Origin: Streptococcus pluranimalium
GTDB taxonomy: Bacteria > Bacillota > Bacilli > Lactobacillales > Streptococcaceae
Length of the DNA: 64,000 bases
NCBI RefSeq assembly: GCF_002953735.1
Contig: NZ_CP025536.1
Coordinates: 812,001 to 876,000 of the forward strand
Direction: 5' to 3'
In this document: positions 27,128 to 36,680 of the stretch, piece by piece
Layout of the letters: the number at the start of each line of letters is the position of its first letter
Position numbering within the stretch: position 1 is the first letter of the stretch
Notes under the pieces: generated by a model
What the model was told of the DNA's origin: nothing
What the model saw: the letters and a program-made list of their open reading frames with translations, nothing else
Database searches by the model: none
Position numbers and translations under genes: made by a program

Positions 27128-27538
27128 TATACAAAGTCCATTAATCAGTCACAATAAAAATAGGTGATTGAATGAAGAAGCGTAGCTTCTAGGAAAATCG
27201 ATCTTTTTGTATAGAAGGTAGACCGTGTTCAATGTGACTAGTGTTGTAAGCTCTTCTAGTCACAAAGGTAACTGAAGAACTGCGGTAGATACTATGGTGG
27301 ACTACCTATCAATCATACGATAGTCTTTTGAATTAACTTTGATACATCGTCGTTTTCAACTTGCCGTATTCTGGAACTGTCTACATCTCAGTTCTGTGTC
27401 TGAAACCTAATTCATTTGACTATAACTACGAAAACAGTAAGCTTAGCCCTTTCTCCTTTGTGTTCTATGTCATGAGTTGAGAAATGGCTAGCGAAGTGAT
27501 TTGACGATGTCTTTCAAAATTAGTTGGAGTTTTAACAA
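27128..27538. other. Non-coding region of 411 bases after obg
   Basis: No gene is supported. Several inverted repeats are visible, including GTGACTAG 27234-27241 with CTAGTCAC 27256-27263, and GAAGCGTAGCTTC near 27178. None has a good T-run. It may be a decayed repeat element; I cannot assign it. Confidence 0.4.
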
Positions 27539-28093
27539 ATGAATCACAAAGGAACAGTGCAACTCGAAACAGACCGACTGATTCTAAGGAAATTTCAGTT
27601 TGAAGATGCTGAGCCCATGTTTGACAACTGTTGGTCTGAGCTTGATGTTTGGAAGTGGACAAGTTATGATGAAATGTCCTGTGTTGCTGATCTTGTAGAA
27701 AAAAATGGTTTATTCACAGATTGGTGGCTGTCTTTAAATGATCAAGCTAATCGTTATAATTGGGCCATTGTTTTACAATCAACCTCTCAACCCATTGGTC
27801 GTATCTTTGTCATAGAGCTTAGCGAGGAAAATGCAGAACTTGAAATTACCTATGAGATAGGAAAAAAATGGTGGTATCAAGGTTTAATGACAGAAGCACT
27901 GAAAGAAATCATTCGCTTTTTGTTTGAGGATGTTCAGGTTAACCGTATCGTAGCTTATCATGCTAAGGAAAATCCTGCCTCAGGCAAAGTTATGAAAAAA
28001 GTTGGTATGACATTTTGTAAAATGGTTCCAGGTGCCTATACTTGCCATGCAGGCACTTTTGATAGTTATTACTATTCGATTGAAAATCAATAA
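27539..28093 (+). CDS. GNAT-family acetyltransferase (RimJ/RimL-like)
   Basis: A 184-residue protein with the RimJ/RimL layout: LETDRLILRKFQFEDAEPMFDNC at the N-terminus, GRIFVIELSEENAELEITYEIGKKWWYQGLMTEALK as the acetyl-CoA region, and ENPASGKVMKKVGM at the C-terminus. The acceptor is unknown. GGAG lies 10 bases before ATG 27539. A small gene with a strong binding site follows. Confidence 0.85.
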   Translation: MNHKGTVQLETDRLILRKFQFEDAEPMFDNCWSELDVWKWTSYDEMSCVADLVEKNGLFTDWWLSLNDQANRYNWAIVLQSTSQPIGRIFVIELSEENAELEITYEIGKKWWYQGLMTEALKEIIRFLFEDVQVNRIVAYHAKENPASGKVMKKVGMTFCKMVPGAYTCHAGTFDSYYYSIENQ

Positions 28094-28107
28094 AGCAGGA
28101 GGTTGTT

Positions 28108-28269
28108 ATGGGAGATAAACCTATATCTTTTAAAGATAAAGATGGTAATTTTGTTTCGGCAGCCGATGTTTGGAATGCTGCCAAGCTAGAAGAACTGTTC
28201 AATCAATTGAATCCCAATCGCAAATTGCGATTAGAGCGTGAAAGAAAAGCCAAACAAAATGATGAATGA
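28108..28269 (+). CDS. Small conserved hypothetical protein, 53 residues
   Basis: An ORF from ATG 28108 with a perfect AGGAGG six bases upstream (28097-28102). It opens MGDKPISFKDKDGNFVSAAD and ends in a highly charged helix (RKLRLERERKAKQNDE). It has no signal or membrane segment. The strong ribosome binding site, position in an apparent operon and following terminator make it a real gene. Function unknown. Confidence 0.7.
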   Translation: MGDKPISFKDKDGNFVSAADVWNAAKLEELFNQLNPNRKLRLERERKAKQNDE

Positions 28270-28274
28270 TTGCT

Positions 28275-28318
28275 AAAAAAAGCATGCCAATTCTCACGAG
28301 GAGAATAGCATGCTTTTT
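28275..28318. terminator. Bidirectional terminator
   Basis: AAAGCATGC and AATTCTC pair with GGAGAAT and GCATGCTTT around a short loop, with flanking A and T runs, between the small gene and the convergent phosphodiesterase gene. Confidence 0.85.
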
Positions 28319-28365
28319 ATTTATGTGAGTTTCAGTCTGTTAAACTTTGTCTATTTAGGTCTTGT

Positions 28366-30120
28366 TTAGTCCAAGTTAAAGAGACGGCTAATGACTGAAA
28401 GATAATCTTGATTTTCCATTAAATGCTTTTGTTTACGGCGGGCTTTATTAGGATAATCGGTGATAATACCGTCGACAGAAGATTGTAAATAGGTTTTCAA
28501 ATCATCTTGATCGTTAATAGTCCAGATGTATAACTCTTTTTTTCTCTTATGGGCTAGCTTTGCCAGATGGTTACTATATGAAAATTCTTCAATGGCATAG
28601 AAATCAACCTTAGTTGAAGCAAAATCTCCAAATTGAAAAGTGATGACATGACCAGTTTCAATATCTGGGCGATGCTTTTCAATGCTTTCTATTAAAGGCA
28701 AATCAAGAGACATAATCTTACTTCCCGGATTTAGCGGTAGTGACCTTAATTCTTTTAGAAAAGCTGTTCCATAGTTTTTCTGATTTTTCGTGGTTTTTAA
28801 CTCGATAAGCAAGGGCATCTTTAGCTTTGTAGCTTTTTCTAAAAATGTTTTCAGAGAGACGATTTGGCTTATATGGCCATTTTGACGGAGCCTTTTTCCA
28901 ATAATATCTTTCGCTTTAGACTGACTGATAATAGTTGATTTACCACTTAAACGTTGGAGATTATCATCATGAACAACCACAAATTTTTGATCTTTGGTCA
29001 TTAAAACATCAATTTCGACCATGTCAGCTTTGGCCTTTTTTGAGGCTTTGAGCCCTTCTAAAGAGTTTTCAACAGCCATGTCAACGAAACCTCGATGAGC
29101 AATAATGTCAACTTCCTTAGGATTGCTGCTACTAAGTATATTGATATTGTATAAAAAGGCTCCTAGAGCAATAAAGCAATTGAGAAGTAGCATCCTCACC
29201 CATCGACTCTTTTTTCGCTTAGGACTTGGTTCAATATCGACAACGTCATGTTGTTCGAGATCAAGTATCAAATAGGATACAGAAGCCAGTTTGATGAGAA
29301 GGCTGGCAATAAAAACAATAAACCAGACCAGACTGAGTAAGCTAACTTGAAGGAACCATAACTGACTACTATCTTTTGGAAATACAAGATAAACGATACC
29401 TAGAAGTAGTCCAGAGGTAATGAAAGCGACAAAGCTAATGACACCTGAAATAATAGCTAGACCACTTAACGTTAAAAATGAGCGACCGGAAGTCATTCTC
29501 CAGCTAGTCTTTAAATTTTCAGTAAAGTGTGTCTCTTTTTGAATAATCGTCAAGGGTAAGGTACAAATAAAGCGAGCATTGATGTAAAAAATCAGGATAT
29601 AGGCTAGCATCAGACCGACTTGGCCCAGGCTTGTTTTTTGCAATTCCCCAGTAATAAATGTTGGAATGTATAGCCGTTCGATGAGAGCTGATGAAAAGAA
29701 AAAGCGAAGGACTGGGATGGTTAGTAATAAATAAGCTAGAAAACTTAACAAGTGGCGGCCACTAATACTAAATAAAAATTGCTTAAAATCAGTTTTTATT
29801 CGCTTAAATCCTAGCTCTATAGGCGTCTCTTTATAGCGTAGCATTTCCACCAAAAAGGAAAATTCCATAAAAACTAAGAGAGCTAGAATAATGAGATAAA
29901 TGATTAAGAGTAAGAAAGTGACAGGATTTGCTAGAAAACTAAAGATATTATCCAGTGATAAACCAGGATAGCCAGAAGAAATCAAAATACCACGAAATAA
30001 CCAAGATAAAAGATAAGACCCTCCAATCGTTAGAGTAAGCTGTAGGAAGGTTGTTCGGAGACTATAAATAATAAAATGTTTATAGATGTCATGTAAGACA
30101 GCAAGCAGTTTGATAATCAT
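28366..30120 (-). CDS. Membrane-anchored glycerophosphodiester phosphodiesterase family protein
   Basis: A 584-residue two-part protein. Residues about 1-330 carry some eight membrane helices (the glycerophosphoryl diester phosphodiesterase membrane domain). Residues about 338-565 are a GDPD TIM barrel with IIAHRG (about 342-347), VEIDVLMTKDQKFVVVHDDNL and ELKT. The enzyme domain hydrolyses glycerophosphodiesters, possibly from lipids or teichoic acids. Its start has only a weak site (AAGTATCCT region). Single gene. Confidence 0.85.
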   Translation of the reverse strand: MIIKLLAVLHDIYKHFIIYSLRTTFLQLTLTIGGSYLLSWLFRGILISSGYPGLSLDNIFSFLANPVTFLLLIIYLIILALLVFMEFSFLVEMLRYKETPIELGFKRIKTDFKQFLFSISGRHLLSFLAYLLLTIPVLRFFFSSALIERLYIPTFITGELQKTSLGQVGLMLAYILIFYINARFICTLPLTIIQKETHFTENLKTSWRMTSGRSFLTLSGLAIISGVISFVAFITSGLLLGIVYLVFPKDSSQLWFLQVSLLSLVWFIVFIASLLIKLASVSYLILDLEQHDVVDIEPSPKRKKSRWVRMLLLNCFIALGAFLYNINILSSSNPKEVDIIAHRGFVDMAVENSLEGLKASKKAKADMVEIDVLMTKDQKFVVVHDDNLQRLSGKSTIISQSKAKDIIGKRLRQNGHISQIVSLKTFLEKATKLKMPLLIELKTTKNQKNYGTAFLKELRSLPLNPGSKIMSLDLPLIESIEKHRPDIETGHVITFQFGDFASTKVDFYAIEEFSYSNHLAKLAHKRKKELYIWTINDQDDLKTYLQSSVDGIITDYPNKARRKQKHLMENQDYLSVISRLFNLD

Positions 30121-30184
30121 AGGATACTTTCTGTTGATGTGATTCTTCTATTTTATCAAAAAAGCTTGCATTGGTGGGAAGGAA

Positions 30185-31690
30185 TTACTTTAATGGTTTA
30201 AGGTTTTGACGATTTAACTGATAACACTTACTTACACATTCTTTAATATAATACCTATCGTGGGAGACACTGATAATAACGCCTGGGTAGTTTTTTAACA
30301 TTTCTCGAATGATGGGTTGACTAGTCGGTGAGAAGTGTCGAGTGGGTTCATCTAAAATAATCACACGATTATGGGCTAAGATCATTTTAGCCAAGAATAG
30401 TTTAGCTTTTTGCCCACCAGATAGTGCTGCTAAAGAATGACGTATTTCATCGGAGGTAAACCGTAGACTTGCTAGAAGTGTTTTGACTGTTTCTTCTTTA
30501 CTTACCTCTATTAAAAACTCAAAAGTGGAAAGATTTGGAGGCATTAGCTCTTCATAATGTTGCGGCATATAGCCAACAGATAAACCTTCTTTTTCTCTCA
30601 TTTCTGCTAAGATTTGTTTGAGTAATCGTGTTTTACCGATACCATTTTGGCCCGTAATGACTAGTTTATCTTGTCCACGTATCAGTAAATCAACAGTTTG
30701 TCCAGTTTCTAGTTGTTTATTTTCCCAGTGAAGCAGAACCTTATTGGAAGGAAGGGGTGTGATTTCTGAAAAGAAAAGGTTAATCGTATCCATATCTTGT
30801 GGGATTTCAGTGAAATTTTTAGCCTCTTTTTCATAACGTTTTTCTTGAGAAAGGACCGTTTTTAATTTTTGGGCTAGAAGTCTTCCAGCAACATCGTTTT
30901 TAGTATGTCGTAGTTGATGCTCTACGCTTTGATGGATGCGGTGACTTCGATCCATACGGTCTTGGTGTTCTTTTCGCTCTTTATTGGCGAGTTGTAGCTG
31001 TCGTTGGTATGTCTTTCTGCGATTTTCCTTGTAATCCTTATAGTTTCCATGAAAATAGCTGGCGCGTGGACTGGTCCGTTTTTTTAGAAGTTCTAAATGG
31101 AGAATAGCAGTTGCTGTATTTTCTAGAAAAACGTCATCATGAGAGATAAAAATAATGGTTTTATCAGATTGAGCAATAAATGATTCTAACCAATTCAAAC
31201 TGTCTAAGTCTAAATCACTAGATGGTTCATCTAAAATTAATAAATCTGGATCCTGTGCTAAGAGTTTTAGTAGCTGTATTTTTATTTTTTCACCACCAGA
31301 TAAACTAGCCATGGTTTGATGGTTAGTTTCGAATCTTTCGATATCCATATGGAAATGATCAGCTAATTTGTAAAATAAAGAAAAATCGAAAAGACTATAG
31401 TCAATGTCTTGATAGATAAAATCCGTCACTAACTGCTCAAGTTGATTTCTTGAAAGGCTCTGTGGTAAGTAAGCTATATTGTGAAAGTGATTGATAACCT
31501 TTCCTTGACTATCTAGATAATCTGAAATTAATTCAACATCAATAATAGCTTTGATGAGACTGGATTTCCCTGTTCCTTCCTCTCCGATAATAGCTAATTT
31601 ATCACCACTATTGACAACTACATTTAGGTCTTTAACTAAATCTTGTAGATCTTTTTGGTGAGTCAGTGTTAAATCTTGAATGTGTAACAT
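30185..31690 (-). CDS. ABC-F family ATPase, possible ribosome-protection protein
   Basis: A 501-residue protein with two ABC domains and no membrane segment. Walker A motifs are EEGTGKSS (about 40-47) and GQNGIGKTR; signatures are LSGGEKIK and LSGGQKAK; Walker B motifs are LLILDEPSSDLD and VIILDEPTRHFS, the second lacking the usual LD after the Walker glutamate. A basic linker (about 190-290) joins them. The start at 31690 has AAGGAGG nearby. ABC-F proteins act on ribosomes; many Lsa/Vga-type members give antibiotic resistance. The attenuated leader suggests this too. Confidence 0.8.
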   Translation of the reverse strand: MLHIQDLTLTHQKDLQDLVKDLNVVVNSGDKLAIIGEEGTGKSSLIKAIIDVELISDYLDSQGKVINHFHNIAYLPQSLSRNQLEQLVTDFIYQDIDYSLFDFSLFYKLADHFHMDIERFETNHQTMASLSGGEKIKIQLLKLLAQDPDLLILDEPSSDLDLDSLNWLESFIAQSDKTIIFISHDDVFLENTATAILHLELLKKRTSPRASYFHGNYKDYKENRRKTYQRQLQLANKERKEHQDRMDRSHRIHQSVEHQLRHTKNDVAGRLLAQKLKTVLSQEKRYEKEAKNFTEIPQDMDTINLFFSEITPLPSNKVLLHWENKQLETGQTVDLLIRGQDKLVITGQNGIGKTRLLKQILAEMREKEGLSVGYMPQHYEELMPPNLSTFEFLIEVSKEETVKTLLASLRFTSDEIRHSLAALSGGQKAKLFLAKMILAHNRVIILDEPTRHFSPTSQPIIREMLKNYPGVIISVSHDRYYIKECVSKCYQLNRQNLKPLK

Positions 31691-31711
31691 AAATACCTCC
31701 TTGAACAAATT

Positions 31712-31861
31712 AAAAACTCCCTACTTTATCAAGTAGAGAGTTTGGGTATGCAAAGAGACCTGCAAATATAACAGACAGGAATAAAAGAGCACACTAAAAA
31801 ACAAAACTTGATAAAGTTATCATATTTTGTTTTTTTAGTGAATCATGTGCTCCCTACCTCC
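31712..31861 (-). promoter_or_regulatory. Transcription attenuator with three-codon leader ORF upstream of the ABC-F gene
   Basis: Read on the minus strand: GGAGGTAGGGAG, then a micro-ORF M-I-H-stop (31846-31835). Next comes a long hairpin (arms 31840-31825 and 31807-31792). A terminator follows, AAACTCTCTACTT pairing with AAGTAGGGAGTTT, then T-rich (31743-31712), just before the ABC-F ribosome binding site. The 12 bases ACTTTATCAAGT in the first hairpin (31817-31806) are the exact complement of ACTTGATAAAGT in the terminator (31734-31723), giving an alternative antiterminator. Confidence 0.75.
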
Positions 31862-31877
31862 AAATATTATTAAATTG

Positions 31878-31906
31878 ATACTAACACAATTTGAAATCGC
31901 TGTCAA
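31878..31906 (-). promoter_or_regulatory. ABC-F leader promoter
   Basis: On the minus strand TTGACA (31906-31901) and TAGTAT (31883-31878) are 17 bases apart. It interleaves with the divergent promoter of the next gene. Confidence 0.75.
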
Positions 31907-31918
31907 TTCTGTTATGAT
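31891..31918 (+). promoter_or_regulatory. Promoter of the P-loop kinase gene
   Basis: TTGAAA at 31891-31896 and TATGAT at 31913-31918 are 16 bases apart and end six bases before the ATG at 31925. The opposite promoter's -35 lies inside this spacer. Confidence 0.55.
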
Positions 31919-31924
31919 AGACTT

Positions 31925-32428
31925 ATGGAAAAAATTATTATTATTGGATGTCCTGGTTCAGGGAAATCTACTCTGGCAAGACGACTCGCAAGACTAACTA
32001 AACTATCCTTGTATCACTTGGATATGATGAATTGGCAGGTAGATAAGACCACGGTGGCAACAGAGGTATTTATAGAGCGCCAAATGCAGGTTCTTAGTCA
32101 AGATACTTGGATTATTGATGGCAATTATGGTAGTACTTTAGATCTGCGTATCAAAGCTTGCGACACTATTGTTTTCTTGGATTATCCTTTGGACATTTGT
32201 TTAGAAGGGGTTAAAAATCGGATTGGTAAAGTCAGACCGGATATGCCTTGGGTTGAAGAATCTCTAGACCAAGAATTTGTGGAGTTTATCAAAGGCTTTT
32301 CCCAGACTAGCCGTCCTAAAATCCTAAACTTTATGAAGCTTTATCCGAAAAAGACATGGTACCAATTCAAAAGCAGGGAAGAAACAGAACTATTTTTAAA
32401 GACAATCAAAAAATCATTCAAGTCATAG
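31925..32428 (+). CDS. P-loop nucleotide kinase / DNA topology modulation-like protein
   Basis: A 167-residue protein with Walker A GCPGSGKSTLARRLA (residues 8-22) followed by the YHLD(MMNW) and WIIDGNYGSTLDLRI blocks seen in the adenylate-kinase-like FlaR/topology-modulation family. The true substrate is unknown. No ribosome binding site precedes ATG 31925 and the -10 element ends six bases upstream, so the mRNA may be leaderless. Confidence 0.8.
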   Translation: MEKIIIIGCPGSGKSTLARRLARLTKLSLYHLDMMNWQVDKTTVATEVFIERQMQVLSQDTWIIDGNYGSTLDLRIKACDTIVFLDYPLDICLEGVKNRIGKVRPDMPWVEESLDQEFVEFIKGFSQTSRPKILNFMKLYPKKTWYQFKSREETELFLKTIKKSFKS

Positions 32429-32444
32429 ACCTGAATGATTTTTG
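32409..32444. terminator. Bidirectional terminator overlapping the kinase stop
   Basis: AATCATTCA (32412-32420) pairs with TGAATGATT (32432-32440) followed by TTTG; the A-run on the left serves the minus-strand glnQ side. Confidence 0.65.
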
Positions 32445-32458
32445 ATTATTATTGAAAA

Positions 32459-33199
32459 TTAGTGACTAAGTACTTTATCAAGGAAATCTTTAAGTCGAGG
32501 GTGTTGAGGATTATCAAAGATTTGCTCTGGTGTACCATCTTCGATGAATTGTCCACCATCGGTAAAGATAACACGGTTTGCAACTTGACGAGCAAATCCC
32601 ATCTCATGGGTAACAATCAACATGGTCATGCCTTGCTCGGCTAGATCTTTCATAACATTGAGAACATCTCCAACCATTTCAGGGTCAAGAGCAGATGTTG
32701 GTTCATCAAAAAGCATAATATCAGGGTTCATTGCTAATGAACGAGCAATGGCAACACGTTGTTTCTGACCACCCGATAAACTCTCTGGGAGAGCGTCACG
32801 TTTTTCAGCTAAACCTACTTTTTCAAGGAGTTCCATACCTTGTTTTTCAGCTTCAGCTTTACCTAATTTACCAAGTTCAATAGGCGCAAACATGATGTTT
32901 TCAAGAACCGTCATGTGTGGGAATAAATTGAAGTGTTGGAAAACCATCCCGATGTTTTCGCGAGCTTTGTCGATGTTAGTTTTTGGATCGGATAATTCAA
33001 AACCATCAACGATAACCTTACCACTTGTGATTGTTTCTAGTAGGTTTAAGGTCCGAAGGAAAGTTGATTTCCCTGAACCAGAAGGTCCGATGATACAAAC
33101 CACATCACCTTCATAAAATTGAGCATCAATCCCTTTTAGGACTTCGTTATCGCCATAGGATTTGTGCAAATCTTGGACATCAATTTTTAATTCTGCCAT
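32459..33199 (-). CDS. glnQ: Polar amino-acid (glutamine) ABC transporter ATP-binding protein
   Basis: A 246-residue ATPase of the polar amino-acid uptake class: Walker [10 protein letters not shown] (about 38-46), signature LSGGQKQR, Walker [15 protein letters not shown] and H-loop THEMGFA. Its ATG overlaps the glnP stop as TAATG, so it is translationally coupled. Glutamine/glutamate specificity is inferred from the partner. Confidence 0.9.
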   Translation of the reverse strand: MAELKIDVQDLHKSYGDNEVLKGIDAQFYEGDVVCIIGPSGSGKSTFLRTLNLLETITSGKVIVDGFELSDPKTNIDKARENIGMVFQHFNLFPHMTVLENIMFAPIELGKLGKAEAEKQGMELLEKVGLAEKRDALPESLSGGQKQRVAIARSLAMNPDIMLFDEPTSALDPEMVGDVLNVMKDLAEQGMTMLIVTHEMGFARQVANRVIFTDGGQFIEDGTPEQIFDNPQHPRLKDFLDKVLSH

Positions 33200-35379
33200 T
33201 ATTTAAGCCTCTTTTCTAGACGTTTTGCTAACTTAGTCAATAGAGTAATGATGACTAGGTAAATGATTGCAAGGATTGCATACATACGGAATGATTGGTA
33301 GTTACGAGCAATGATAATCTTACCAGTTTGGAAGAGTTCAACCAAGCCAATAGCTGAAACGATAGTTGTATCTTTTAATGAAATAACAAACTGATTGATG
33401 AAGTTTGGAAGCATTAATTTGACAGCTTGAGGTAAAACAATCTTACGCATGGTCGTTTTGTAAGGAATACCAAGGCTTCGGCTAGCTTCCATTTGCCCAC
33501 CAGGAACAGCTTCAATACCACCACGAACAATTTCTGCAATGTAAGCTCCGCCATTCAAAGAGAGAGCAATAGTTGCTGCGACAAAGTCATTGATTGGTGA
33601 TTGCTTGCCTGTGATACTTTCAATCAAGTTAGGAATTCCCCAGAAGATGAAGGCTGCTACAATCATCAATGGGATACCACGTACGACATCTACGAAGACA
33701 GATGACATGACACGGAGTACCTTGTTCGGAGCTACAGCCATCATACCAAAGATAATACCGATAATCATAGCGATAGCAAATGAAATGAGGGTCAGACTAA
33801 GCGTTGTACCAAGACCTGAAAGGAGTTGGTTGTAGTTGTTTTTAATCAAACCAAGGATAGTTGTCTCATCAATAGTTTTTTCTTTATTATCTTCAGCACC
33901 TGTTGAAGTAGCAAGGTATTTTTTGACTAGCTTATCGTAGGTACCATCTTCTTTGAGGGCAGCCATACCATTGTTGAACATTTCGATAAGTTCCGGATTC
34001 GTTCCTTTTTTAACAGCAAATCCAACTTGACCAGAAGGCTCTCCCTTGATTGGTGTTTCAAATTGACGTCCTTGTTGGATGGCGTAAGCCAAAACAGGTT
34101 CATCATCCATAAGCGCATCGATTGAGCCTGAGTTCAAGCTGTCGTACATCGTAGACGCTTCATCAAAGGCTTTTAACTTATAGCCATATTTATCTTTGTT
34201 GCTAGCAAGGAAATCGTAAGAAGAAGTACCGTTTTTAGCACCAACGGTTTTTCCTTTCAAATCTTTATATGAAGAAACATCTGTTCCTTTTTTAATAGCA
34301 AGGATGATATTGGTTGTGTAATATGGATCAGAGAAATCAAAGGTACCTTTACGTTCGTCGGTGATTGTCATACCGGCAATAGCACCATCAGCTTGACTAG
34401 ACTGAACAGCATTAAGTGCAGCATCGAAGCCGACATTGTTGATTTTGATTTTGAAGCCTTGTTGTTTAGCAATTGCCTTAATCAAGTCCATATCAAAACC
34501 AGTATATTTACCAGAATCATCTTGGTATTCAAATGGTGCAAAAGATGTGTCAGAAGCGATGACATATTGCTCTTTTTGTGGTTGTGCCTTGGCATTAGCA
34601 TCACCAGTTGATTCTAGTTTAGCAATTGTTGCTTCTTTACCGAGCCATTTGGTCATGATTTCATCGTAGGTACCATCTTTTTTCATGTCAGCAAAAGCTT
34701 CGTTGAAATCTTTGATGAGGTACTCATACTGACTACCTTTTTTAACAGCAAAGGCAAAACTTCCGACTTTTTCGCCATCCATATTGATAGCGTAATTTTT
34801 ACCTTGTTTAATCGCAAATTGAACAACAGGTTCATCATCCATAGCTGCAACAATAGAGCCTGAATCAAGACTGTTATTCATGAGATCACCGGTATCGAAA
34901 GTTTTTACTTTGAAGTTATATTTCTTCTTGATGTTATCTAAGAAAGTTTGAGCTGCAGTACCGTTTTTGACACCAACAGTTTTACCTTTTAACTGACTGT
35001 ATTTTGTAATGTCGTTACCTTTTTTAGTATAAAGAACGACAGCAGTGTCATAGTAAGTATCAGAGAAAGTAAAGACTTTTTGTCGTGGTTCAGTAACTGT
35101 TGTACCAGCCATCAAGGCATCAGCTTGGCCAGCTTGTACAGCATTTACTGCGGCATCAAAGCCAGGGAAGGTCATATTAATATCCCAATTCTTACGTTTC
35201 GCAACTTCATTGATAATATCAACATCAATTCCTTTGTAAGTTTGGTCAGAATCTTTGAATTCAAAAGGTGCATAAGCAGTATCAGATACAATATCAATCG
35301 TATCTGCAGCAACACGAGCACCGAACACAAAGAAAACAGAAACAAGCGTTAACAGAAATGCTTTAAATTTCGTCTTCAT
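33199..35379 (-). CDS. glnP: Glutamine ABC transporter, fused double substrate-binding domains and permease
   Basis: A protein of about 726 residues. A signal-like segment (1-25) is followed by two SBP_bac_3 domains in tandem (about 27-250 with [12 protein letters not shown], and about 275-500 with [12 protein letters not shown]). The C-terminus (about 515-728) is a five-helix permease domain ([22 protein letters not shown] loop). This matches lactococcal GlnP. The start at 35379 has AAGGAG seven bases upstream; the ATG at 35385 abuts the site too closely. Confidence 0.92.
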   Translation of the reverse strand: MKTKFKAFLLTLVSVFFVFGARVAADTIDIVSDTAYAPFEFKDSDQTYKGIDVDIINEVAKRKNWDINMTFPGFDAAVNAVQAGQADALMAGTTVTEPRQKVFTFSDTYYDTAVVLYTKKGNDITKYSQLKGKTVGVKNGTAAQTFLDNIKKKYNFKVKTFDTGDLMNNSLDSGSIVAAMDDEPVVQFAIKQGKNYAINMDGEKVGSFAFAVKKGSQYEYLIKDFNEAFADMKKDGTYDEIMTKWLGKEATIAKLESTGDANAKAQPQKEQYVIASDTSFAPFEYQDDSGKYTGFDMDLIKAIAKQQGFKIKINNVGFDAALNAVQSSQADGAIAGMTITDERKGTFDFSDPYYTTNIILAIKKGTDVSSYKDLKGKTVGAKNGTSSYDFLASNKDKYGYKLKAFDEASTMYDSLNSGSIDALMDDEPVLAYAIQQGRQFETPIKGEPSGQVGFAVKKGTNPELIEMFNNGMAALKEDGTYDKLVKKYLATSTGAEDNKEKTIDETTILGLIKNNYNQLLSGLGTTLSLTLISFAIAMIIGIIFGMMAVAPNKVLRVMSSVFVDVVRGIPLMIVAAFIFWGIPNLIESITGKQSPINDFVAATIALSLNGGAYIAEIVRGGIEAVPGGQMEASRSLGIPYKTTMRKIVLPQAVKLMLPNFINQFVISLKDTTIVSAIGLVELFQTGKIIIARNYQSFRMYAILAIIYLVIITLLTKLAKRLEKRLK

Positions 35380-35385
35380 GTTCAT

Positions 35386-35753
35386 CTCCTTATATAAAAA
35401 AATTATAGCTCATTATAGCAAAAAAAATGAAAAAGAGCAATATTTTGATAAGGCTGTGTTATAAAACCTAACATATCGATTGTTTTACTTAAAAATCCAT
35501 GCGATTAAGTTAGTTCCATTCAGCAATAATGATCATCTGTATTCTTTTCATTCTTGTTAATGTTCTTCGTTTTTCTACCTTCAAAGGCATTAAAGGACCT
35601 TTCTTGATGAGCGGTTTAGGAAATCGTTGGTTGGTATGTAAGGAGATAAGGATTAAAAATCACAACTAAACTCATAAAACAGTTGGATAATGTAATTAAA
35701 AAAGAAATTATAATATAATAAAATAATTATAAAAGCTAGGAGGAAGCTAAAAA
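35386..35753. other. Non-coding region of 368 bases between divergent genes
   Basis: Apart from the glnPQ promoter and a TATAAT at 35709-35714 likely serving the CPBP gene, I see no gene or clear structure. Confidence 0.5.
35412..35440 (-). promoter_or_regulatory. Promoter of glnPQ
   Basis: On the minus strand TTGCTC (35440-35435) and TATAAT (35417-35412) are 17 bases apart; a second TATAAT follows at 35407-35402. Confidence 0.6.
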
Positions 35754-36680
35754 ATGAAAAAACTATTAATAAATCGATTTGATTCCTATCAAAAATGGCC
35801 CACTTGGCTTCTAGTCTTACTAGGATGTGGTTTCGTTGAAGCCTGTTTTTGGGTAGGAAATATTATCTTTGGAATTGTTTTGATTTCTTGTTTACTACTT
35901 TTCATTCTATTGACTGGTCAGCCCTTAGATTTTAATGCTTTTATGGATGATGTTCATATTGATTTGATATCATTTGCTTTTGTGGCAATGATTCTGTTTG
36001 TATGGGTGAAATGGGTTGAAAAACGTTCACTAGTGACGCTTGGCTTCTATAAAGAAAAATGGTTGAAAGAGTTACTTATAGGTTTCGGAGTAGGTGCTTT
36101 ACAGTTTAGTTTGTCCCTGTTATTGGTGTATTTGTTAGGAGGAAGTCAGTTCAAAGGAGTAGACGTTTCAAGTACAACACTTTTGTTTGTTTTATCAATT
36201 ATTCCTTTCTGGTTGATTCAAGGTGGAACAGAAGAACTCCTAACTAGAGGATGGTTACTTCCCTTGATTCATAGCCGACTAGGGTTGCCTATAGCTATCG
36301 GTATTAGTAGTTTCTTATTTGGGTTAATGCATCTAGGTAATGATCACATAACATTCTTTGCATTCCTAGATTTGATTTTATCAGGGATTGTTATGGCTCT
36401 ATACATGTTATATCGTGATAATCTGTGGAGTGTTGTTGGCTTACATGGGGCTTGGAATTTTGTTCAAGGGAACATTTATGGCATTGAGGTATCAGGAAGT
36501 GATCCCGGAGTTTCCATTTTTCATTTTGCTAGCAATCCTAATGCCCCAACTTGGCTATCAGGAGGAGGTTTTGGCATTGAAGGTAGCTTGATAACTTGTT
36601 TAGTAGAGCTAGTATTTATTTTGGTTATTCTTTATCTGATGAAAAATAAGGATAAGATAGCGGATGGAAGTAACATCTAA
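35754..36680 (+). CDS. CPBP family intramembrane metalloprotease
   Basis: A 308-residue protein with about eight membrane helices. The CPBP (Abi/CAAX-like) catalytic motifs are EELLTRGWLLP (about 162-172), FLFGLMHLGND and the final HGAWNF. Family roles include prenyl-protein processing and bacteriocin self-immunity; which applies here is unknown. GGAGGAAG precedes the start. Single gene. Confidence 0.85.
   Translation: MKKLLINRFDSYQKWPTWLLVLLGCGFVEACFWVGNIIFGIVLISCLLLFILLTGQPLDFNAFMDDVHIDLISFAFVAMILFVWVKWVEKRSLVTLGFYKEKWLKELLIGFGVGALQFSLSLLLVYLLGGSQFKGVDVSSTTLLFVLSIIPFWLIQGGTEELLTRGWLLPLIHSRLGLPIAIGISSFLFGLMHLGNDHITFFAFLDLILSGIVMALYMLYRDNLWSVVGLHGAWNFVQGNIYGIEVSGSDPGVSIFHFASNPNAPTWLSGGGFGIEGSLITCLVELVFILVILYLMKNKDKIADGSNI

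Noticed and set aside
33199..35379. GlnP double binding domain as a recent fusion or assembly artefact
   Set aside because: This architecture is the established lactococcal/streptococcal GlnP form.
35386..35753. Small genes in the glnP-CPBP gap
   Set aside because: No open frame of reasonable length with a ribosome binding site was found.
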